The notes under the pieces are model-generated. The model worked only from the letters and a program-made list of their open reading frames with translations. It did no database searches and was not told the DNA's origin. A DNA stretch of 64,000 bases. Source: Nectonema munidae (Eukaryota > Nematomorpha > Nectonematoida > Nectonematidae). Where the stretch lies: contig JAUIRK010000855.1 in NCBI GenBank assembly GCA_030549495.1, forward strand, positions 1,343,501-1,407,500, in the 5' to 3' direction. Position 1 is the stretch's first letter. Each line of letters opens with the position of its first letter. Below are positions 61,901 through 64,000 of this stretch, piece after piece. The position numbers were made by a program, and so were the translations under genes.

Positions 61901-63927
61901 AAATTGAAGTGAAAAATTACGAAAACTTTTTTGAGCGGTGTGTTGGCTGAAAATGTCCCAAAACTTCAAACATCATCGGTCTGTCGCGAATGTACTCCAA
62001 GAAGTAAGAAGTGACCTTGACACATATCTAAAATTTTACCAAATTAGAGTAAGATGAGAATTTGTATAAAATTGTTAACAAATGTTTACGTACGTATTGT
62101 GTACAGATGGGATTAACAGTTTGATTGGGGTCGAAATCTTTCGTAGGTTCATTTTTGTACGGCTCTGAAGAAAATGCTTCATCATTGTGATTCATGAAAC
62201 TAAATAAATAAATCATATGGGACAGAAATGAGTATAAATCCTCGGAAAAGGGCATACAATCTTACTTGAATTGACAAAACAGATCAGAGTAATCATTTGA
62301 TATTCCGGAAGTTTGCCAAACAGTGACGCAGAATTGAAATTCACTTCCAACTTCCAAATACTTCATCTCTTCTTTACCTTCATCTTGAAGACTTTTGGCA
62401 TCCGAGATGTCATCAATGATTTCGTGTATGCCTAATTTGGAACATTCTTGAACAACTCCATTAACGACCTCAAATTCTGAAAAGAAATCAAAACAAATGC
62501 TATAATTTTTTGTGATATGTTGGATATAAGCTCTTGATTTTTTCTTAATTTTAACCAAAGGAATTAAGCGAGAATTGAGTCAATCATTTTGAAGTTTTCT
62601 TGAATAAATTTTAACTATTCAAATGAACTGCACAAACATCTTGGATATGATTGGCTCGAAAAACTGAAGCTTCCAAAATTTTACATACACAAGAATTTTT
62701 CCATACTTCATACGAATTTTGTACCTCAAAGACGGATACAGAGGGGAGAATCTCTTATTTACTCTATACATATAGAGTTGGAGAATAGAGCGAATTTTTA
62801 GATTTGAAATCGCTAAAAACGAGTTGTATATTATTTTCACCTTAATTTCGTTTTTTTCATTTAAAATTTCCCCCTTTTCACGCAAAGTTCGTCTTTTTTC
62901 ATTTTAAATTCCTCCATTTTCCCTTTAATTTGAAATGAAAATGGAAGAAATTAAAGTGGAAATGGCATATTATCTCTTGGTAGAAACATGGAGTTTTTCT
63001 ATTCATTACTTTTTTCTTTATACCAGTAAATAAAAAAAAATTTGGGTCGATAGAGCAAAATCTTATTTCTTAACGCACAAAAATCAAAAATTTAGAATAT
63101 CATATATTAGATTCATAATGAGCAAATGAAGCCAGTAATTATTTACTTTTTTTTATTTTTTTACAATTGTCATTTTAATCGAACAGACCTTTTTTGAACT
63201 GAAAAAAAAAATAAATAAATAAAAAAGTAAGCATTTTTTATCTAACATAGGAAGGAGTAATTAAGTAAAGAAGAACCTGAACTGGGAGCGCTGAAGCCTT
63301 CAGGAACGGATCTTTCTTGATCTTCAGATTCATTCAGGAGTTCCTGTTCAAATTCTGGCTCAGTATCTGATTTGTCCTTAAAAATGGGACAATGCAAAAA
63401 CTGTATGTAAAGTTTAAGTTTCTGTCAACTTTTTGATTAATTTTCAAAAACATTTTATATATATGGCACATTTTTTTTAATTAAACAAATATCCATTTGA
63501 AGAGAAATTGGAAAAAGTATATTTTACTAAAATATACATCATACATTGTAATTTTTCATTTGTTTCTAACTTTTTTTGCCTATTGAATTGTATTATTTTC
63601 ATTCAGTTTTCATCCATTTTAAAACATATTTTACACATATGACACCTTTTTTTATAAGTGAAAATGACCATTTGAAGACAAGTTGAAAAGGTAAAAGATT
63701 CACAGCAACATCTGAATTAATTCTGAAATCAAAAACGCCTAAAGAATACTCAAATTATTTGAAATATTTTTATCAAATTTATTATTTATTTTTATGAAGA
63801 TTTAATAAGATATCAATAATCATAAATATTTATGAACTATAAATTGAAAAGCTTACATCTGGAGATTCAAAAAAGCTTAGCTTAACAGATTGTTGAACTT
63901 GTTTGCCGGAAAAAGCTACTTCAGTTT
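43816..63927 (-). CDS. Kinesin-3 motor protein, KIF1/unc-104-like (C-terminal half, gene span)
   Basis: Plus-end-directed microtubule motor that carries synaptic-vesicle and dense-core-vesicle precursors along axons. Fourteen exons listed separately plus one tentative terminal exon give roughly 680 residues, equivalent to about the last half of KIF1A. Order in the protein: KIF1 linker, kinesin-associated DUF3694-type domain (55976-62476), the GWRPRSD block (51680-51825), a short tail helix (50993-51157) and a PH domain in three exons (48215 to 45515). The PH domain binds PI(4,5)P2 on cargo. I assign KIF1/unc-104 rather than KIF13 or KIF16 because of the C-terminal PH domain and block-by-block agreement. 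Introns are small near the right edge and large (about 3 kb) around 58.7-61.9 kb, where transposons sit. Phases agree at every junction checked except at the 5' side of the 48013 exon. Confidence 0.93.
44481..45016 (-). repeat. tRNA-like SINE head split by a MITE
   Basis: On minus, GGCAGATGGCCTAGTGGTAG (A-box region, 45016-44997) and GTGTTCAATTCCC (B-box like, about 44510) are the two halves of one tRNA-like head. The MITE at 44536-44976 sits between them at the anticodon-arm position. Short atcaa flanks on both sides mark the target. Confidence 0.6.
44536..44976. mobile_element. hAT-like MITE, copy 1
   Basis: Ends AGGGTTTGC and GCAAACCCT, with inner CCCGGTTCTGAAATC and GGGATTTCCCGG mirrored. 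It closely resembles the second copy at 58107-58544. Internal inverted repeat at 44690-44795 (TGCAAACGACAAAAGAGT against ACTTTTGTCGTTTGCAC), absent as an inversion from copy 2. Noncoding. Confidence 0.75.
45055..45290 (-). mobile_element. LINE ORF2 C-terminal fragment
   Basis: Minus reading [14 protein letters not shown], then [19 protein letters not shown], fits the GRPrlRWlD.v..D......a.DR..WR tail of LINE polyproteins. Short and truncated. Confidence 0.55.
45515..45633 (-). CDS. Kinesin-3 (KIF1/unc-104-like), PH-domain exon 3
   Basis: Acceptor TTTGTTTAG, then [17 protein letters not shown] and [14 protein letters not shown], ending at donor GT|GTAAGT. It aligns with the KIF1A end TPNTFAVCTEH...DWLYAFNPLLAGTI, the last strands and C-terminal helix (with its Trp) of the PH domain. 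Phase 0 entry matches the exon ending at 47517. Confidence 0.93.
47517..47636 (-). CDS. Kinesin-3, PH-domain exon 2
   Basis: Acceptor CATTTCACAG, donor TTG|GTAAGA; 40 codons beginning [19 protein letters not shown]. The VxRRP-x-x-(I/L)Y-x-x-(E/D)KD-x-VER run is the KIF1-type PH core that binds phosphoinositides on synaptic-vesicle precursors. Confidence 0.95.
48013..48215 (-). CDS. Kinesin-3, PH-domain exon 1 (5' limit uncertain)
   Basis: Ends at donor ATG|GTAACA after [20 protein letters not shown], the first PH strands. Upstream is [11 protein letters not shown], equivalent to the IEEIRPSS linker of KIF1A. The frame stays open leftward past 48215 with no clear acceptor in the phase needed (0), so an additional small exon may lie between this and 50993. 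Confidence 0.85.
48382..48527 (+). repeat. tRNA-derived SINE, family A
   Basis: Head AGCCTCGGTGGTGTTAGGGT, B box GGGGTTCGATTCCCAGGGCT, tail (CCAA)n. Direct flanks aaataaatgcct occur on both sides (about 48369-48380 and 48528-48539). Inserted in a kinesin intron, antisense to the gene. Confidence 0.82.
48596..48712 (-). repeat. tRNA-derived SINE, family B
   Basis: Reverse complement carries TAAGATACTAGGCTTCGATA, AACTCAAGGTCTTGGGTTCG (B box GGTTCGATCCC) and the AAGCC body. Antisense orientation relative to the 57472 copy. Confidence 0.75.
48713..50282. other. Kinesin intron sequence
   Basis: A+T-rich, no exon recognised. This is where a missing small exon between the coiled-coil and PH exons would be expected. 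Confidence 0.35.
50283..50585 (-). repeat. Tandem pair of family B SINEs
   Basis: Two family B units head to tail: one at about 50283-50425 (AAGACCTTCAGTTAACGAAA, reversed), the next at about 50430-50585 (GAGGAATCGAATCCAGAGGC, reversed B box). Both have the GTTTTCATTGNNAAGGC body end, suggesting a dimeric SINE or two insertions in tandem. Confidence 0.6.
50993..51157 (-). CDS. Kinesin-3, exon after the KIF1 domain
   Basis: Acceptor GCATTTTCAG, donor AAA|GTATGT; 55 codons starting [16 protein letters not shown]. This aligns with the VEKTRHFLLLREKL helix of KIF1A, part of the tail coiled-coil region, followed by a [11 protein letters not shown] stretch like the TKCLQLLTHTF helix. Confidence 0.93.
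51680..51825 (-). CDS. Kinesin-3, WRPR-SDSL exon
   Basis: Acceptor CCTTTCGTTAG, donor TTG|GTATGC. Contains [20 protein letters not shown] then EHQQKVERL, the hallmark KIF1 block ([29 protein letters not shown]). Confidence 0.95.
53084..53252 (-). CDS. Kinesin-3, KIF1-domain exon
   Basis: Acceptor TTTTTCCTCAG, donor T|GTAATC. Reads [18 protein letters not shown] and later [14 protein letters not shown], equivalent to HCIQPAVITKDVCMVF and NRVTGIYELSL in KIF1A. The Gly/Ser-rich loop between them is shorter here. Confidence 0.92.
54289..54403 (-). CDS. Kinesin-3, exon with AWDTSLHNS
   Basis: Acceptor AAATTTTAG, donor GAA|GTAAGA. Reads [19 protein letters not shown] and [11 protein letters not shown], matching YRFEAVWDSSLHNSLLLN...KIYMTLSAYLE of KIF1A/B. 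Confidence 0.95.
55976..56299 (-). CDS. Kinesin-3, exon with [13 protein letters not shown]
   Basis: The longest exon seen (324 nt). Acceptor ACTCTTTCAG, donor AG|GTAATT. Contains [15 protein letters not shown] and [20 protein letters not shown], the kinesin-associated (DUF3694-type) domain, then [10 protein letters not shown] and [16 protein letters not shown], as in KIF1 (ILSLNIISAKYL). Confidence 0.96.
56776..56908 (-). repeat. tRNA-derived SINE, family B
   Basis: Reverse complement shows GAGTATGGTTGGTTAGATTC, B box GGGTTCGATCCTACATCAAG and the GATGAAAACACC body. Inserted in a kinesin intron in the sense orientation of the gene. Confidence 0.78.
57472..57612 (+). repeat. tRNA-derived SINE, family B (best preserved copy)
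   Basis: GAGTAAGGTTGGTTAGATAC (A box), CTCAAGGTCTTGGGTTCGAT with B box GGTTCGATCCC, CACCAAGCC, then a TCGATACAAGTCACGCATTG body and end GATGAAAACACC...CCTTTACCT. Reference copy for the family in this window. Confidence 0.8.
58107..58544. mobile_element. hAT-like MITE, copy 2
   Basis: Same ends and body as copy 1 at 44536 (CTCCCGGTTCTGAAAT, CGGTTCCGAGAATAACTT, CGCTACCGGTTGCTAATTTT, GCAAACCCT). It has an extra stretch around 58208-58255 and lacks the inverted internal repeat. Lies in a kinesin intron. Confidence 0.75.
58663..58740 (-). CDS. Kinesin-3, exon with [11 protein letters not shown]
   Basis: Acceptor GTTGTTAG, donor AA|GTAAGC. The 78-nt exon reads [20 protein letters not shown], equivalent to SKYDLLVWFEISELEPTGEY. 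Both flanking phases (2 in, 2 out) agree with neighbours. Confidence 0.94.
59079..59600 (+). mobile_element. hAT element, strongly deleted, with perfect 8-bp target duplication
   Basis: Ends CAGAGGCGTAGCTAGCGGGG and GTCGCTACGCCACTG. Target copies ttctgaaa (59071-59078 and 59601-59608) are identical. Residual coding at 59150-59210 reads [19 protein letters not shown], the transposase dimerisation motif; the rest is missing. Lies in the largest kinesin intron in the window. Confidence 0.88.
59610..61480. other. Rest of the large kinesin intron
   Basis: A+T-rich, with only the weak repeat near 60150 noted. No exon-like frame with splice sites. Confidence 0.4.
60150..60480. repeat. Unclassified repeat with CTAGCTATGCCCGGTAAC start
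   Basis: CTAGCTATGCCCGGTAACTC at 60157-60176 resembles the CTAGCTG.xCCCGGC starts of widespread invertebrate repeats. AAGAAGGCAGTCTTTTGCCG at about 60400 resembles a retroposon 3' region. Family unknown. Confidence 0.3.
61487..61583. mobile_element. Tiny piggyBac-like MITE (97 bp) with TTAA duplications
   Basis: Ends CCCATTTACGACCAA and the inverse TTGGTCTTAAATGGG, flanked by TTAA at 61483-61486 and 61584-61587. An 18-bp palindrome TGTTCCTATTTGGGAACA lies 15 nt inside the left end. Noncoding. Confidence 0.7.
61921..62027 (-). CDS. Kinesin-3, exon with FEVLGHFQ
   Basis: Acceptor AAATTTTAG, donor TC|GTAATT. Reads [20 protein letters not shown] then HFQPTHR, equivalent to [23 protein letters not shown]. 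Confidence 0.95.
62094..62199 (-). CDS. Kinesin-3, exon with [11 protein letters not shown]
   Basis: Acceptor TTTATTTAG, donor TAC|GTACGT. Reads [18 protein letters not shown], equivalent to FLHRHDEAFSTEPLKN. The downstream GFYHVQN segment is replaced by a less conserved [11 protein letters not shown]. Confidence 0.94.
62266..62476 (-). CDS. Kinesin-3, exon with SDLFCQFN
   Basis: Acceptor TTCTTTTCAG, donor AA|GTAAGA. An acidic linker ([19 protein letters not shown]) leads into [20 protein letters not shown] and [11 protein letters not shown], matching KLGSAFTFRVTVLQASGI..EYADIFCQF. Confidence 0.95.
63277..63376 (-). CDS. Kinesin-3, acidic linker exon
   Basis: Acceptor TTTTTAAG, donor G|GTTCTT. 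Reads [20 protein letters not shown] and a Ser/Pro-rich end. Low conservation, but splice phases match the exons on both sides, so it is probably real. Confidence 0.8.
63857..63927 (-). CDS. Kinesin-3, most upstream exon in window
   Basis: Acceptor CCTTTTTTAG, donor GAT|GTAAGC. Reads [17 protein letters not shown], equivalent to the SGTAKISFDDEYF stretch of KIF1A after its FHA-proximal region. Motor, neck and FHA domains must lie right of the window. Confidence 0.82.
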
Positions 63928-64000
63928 CTAAAAAAGGTCATTTCGATATATTTATTTTTTAAAATTAGAAAAAAAAGAGTTTCAAAGATACTATGAAATG

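Overview
This is an A+T-rich nuclear eukaryotic window of an arthropod type. Genes are split into small exons with GT-AG introns, and the introns and intergenic spacers are packed with degraded transposons. The proteins read as arthropod/crustacean-like; a copepod such as a sea louse is plausible, but I cannot confirm the species from sequence alone.

Three host genes can be read. (1) The left edge holds the 3' coding end of an aldo-keto reductase on + (2-610). (2) A complete 14-3-3 protein lies on - in four coding exons (22761 down to 13246). Its third intron is about 8.6 kb and is crowded with mobile DNA. (3) The C-terminal half of a kinesin-3 motor of the KIF1/unc-104 type lies on - from the right edge (63927) down to about 43.8 kb. 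It has at least 14 exons with consistent intron phases and ends in a PH domain. The motor domain lies beyond the right edge.

Between the genes: 1-2.35 kb holds LINE scraps. 2.46-3.66 kb is a decayed hAT on -. 4.3-6.5 kb is a piggyBac split by a small hAT (5277-6170), followed by a mariner-like remnant. 8.65-11.66 kb holds a CENP-B/Tigger fragment and a nearly full-length pogo/Tigger (9209-11655). The 14-3-3 intron holds a reverse-transcriptase fossil (about 14.77-15.6 kb), a piggyBac remnant, a TTAA element with another MITE inside it, a hAT and a SINE. 23-25 kb has tandem repeats, a SINE and a long inverted repeat. 26.1-33 kb is a block of LINEs. Inside it sits a 5.5-kb insertion, a GC-rich RT fossil joined to a Jockey/CR1-like LINE, flanked by a direct repeat of about 74 bp. 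33.6-35.9 kb is a hAT holding a MITE. 39.0-42.1 kb is a DUF4371-type hAT split by a piggyBac (39302-41403).

The introns and 3' region of the kinesin gene carry SINEs, two copies of a hAT-like MITE, a deleted hAT and a tiny TTAA MITE. The host genes are functionally unrelated: oxidoreductase, phosphoserine adaptor, axonal cargo motor. The main interest is the layered transposon stratigraphy, where terminal repeats and target-site duplications give insertion order. The most unusual items are the long-duplication chimeric retro-insertion at 27.1-32.8 kb and a hairpin placed at similar distances from the TTAA in three different piggyBac-like ends.
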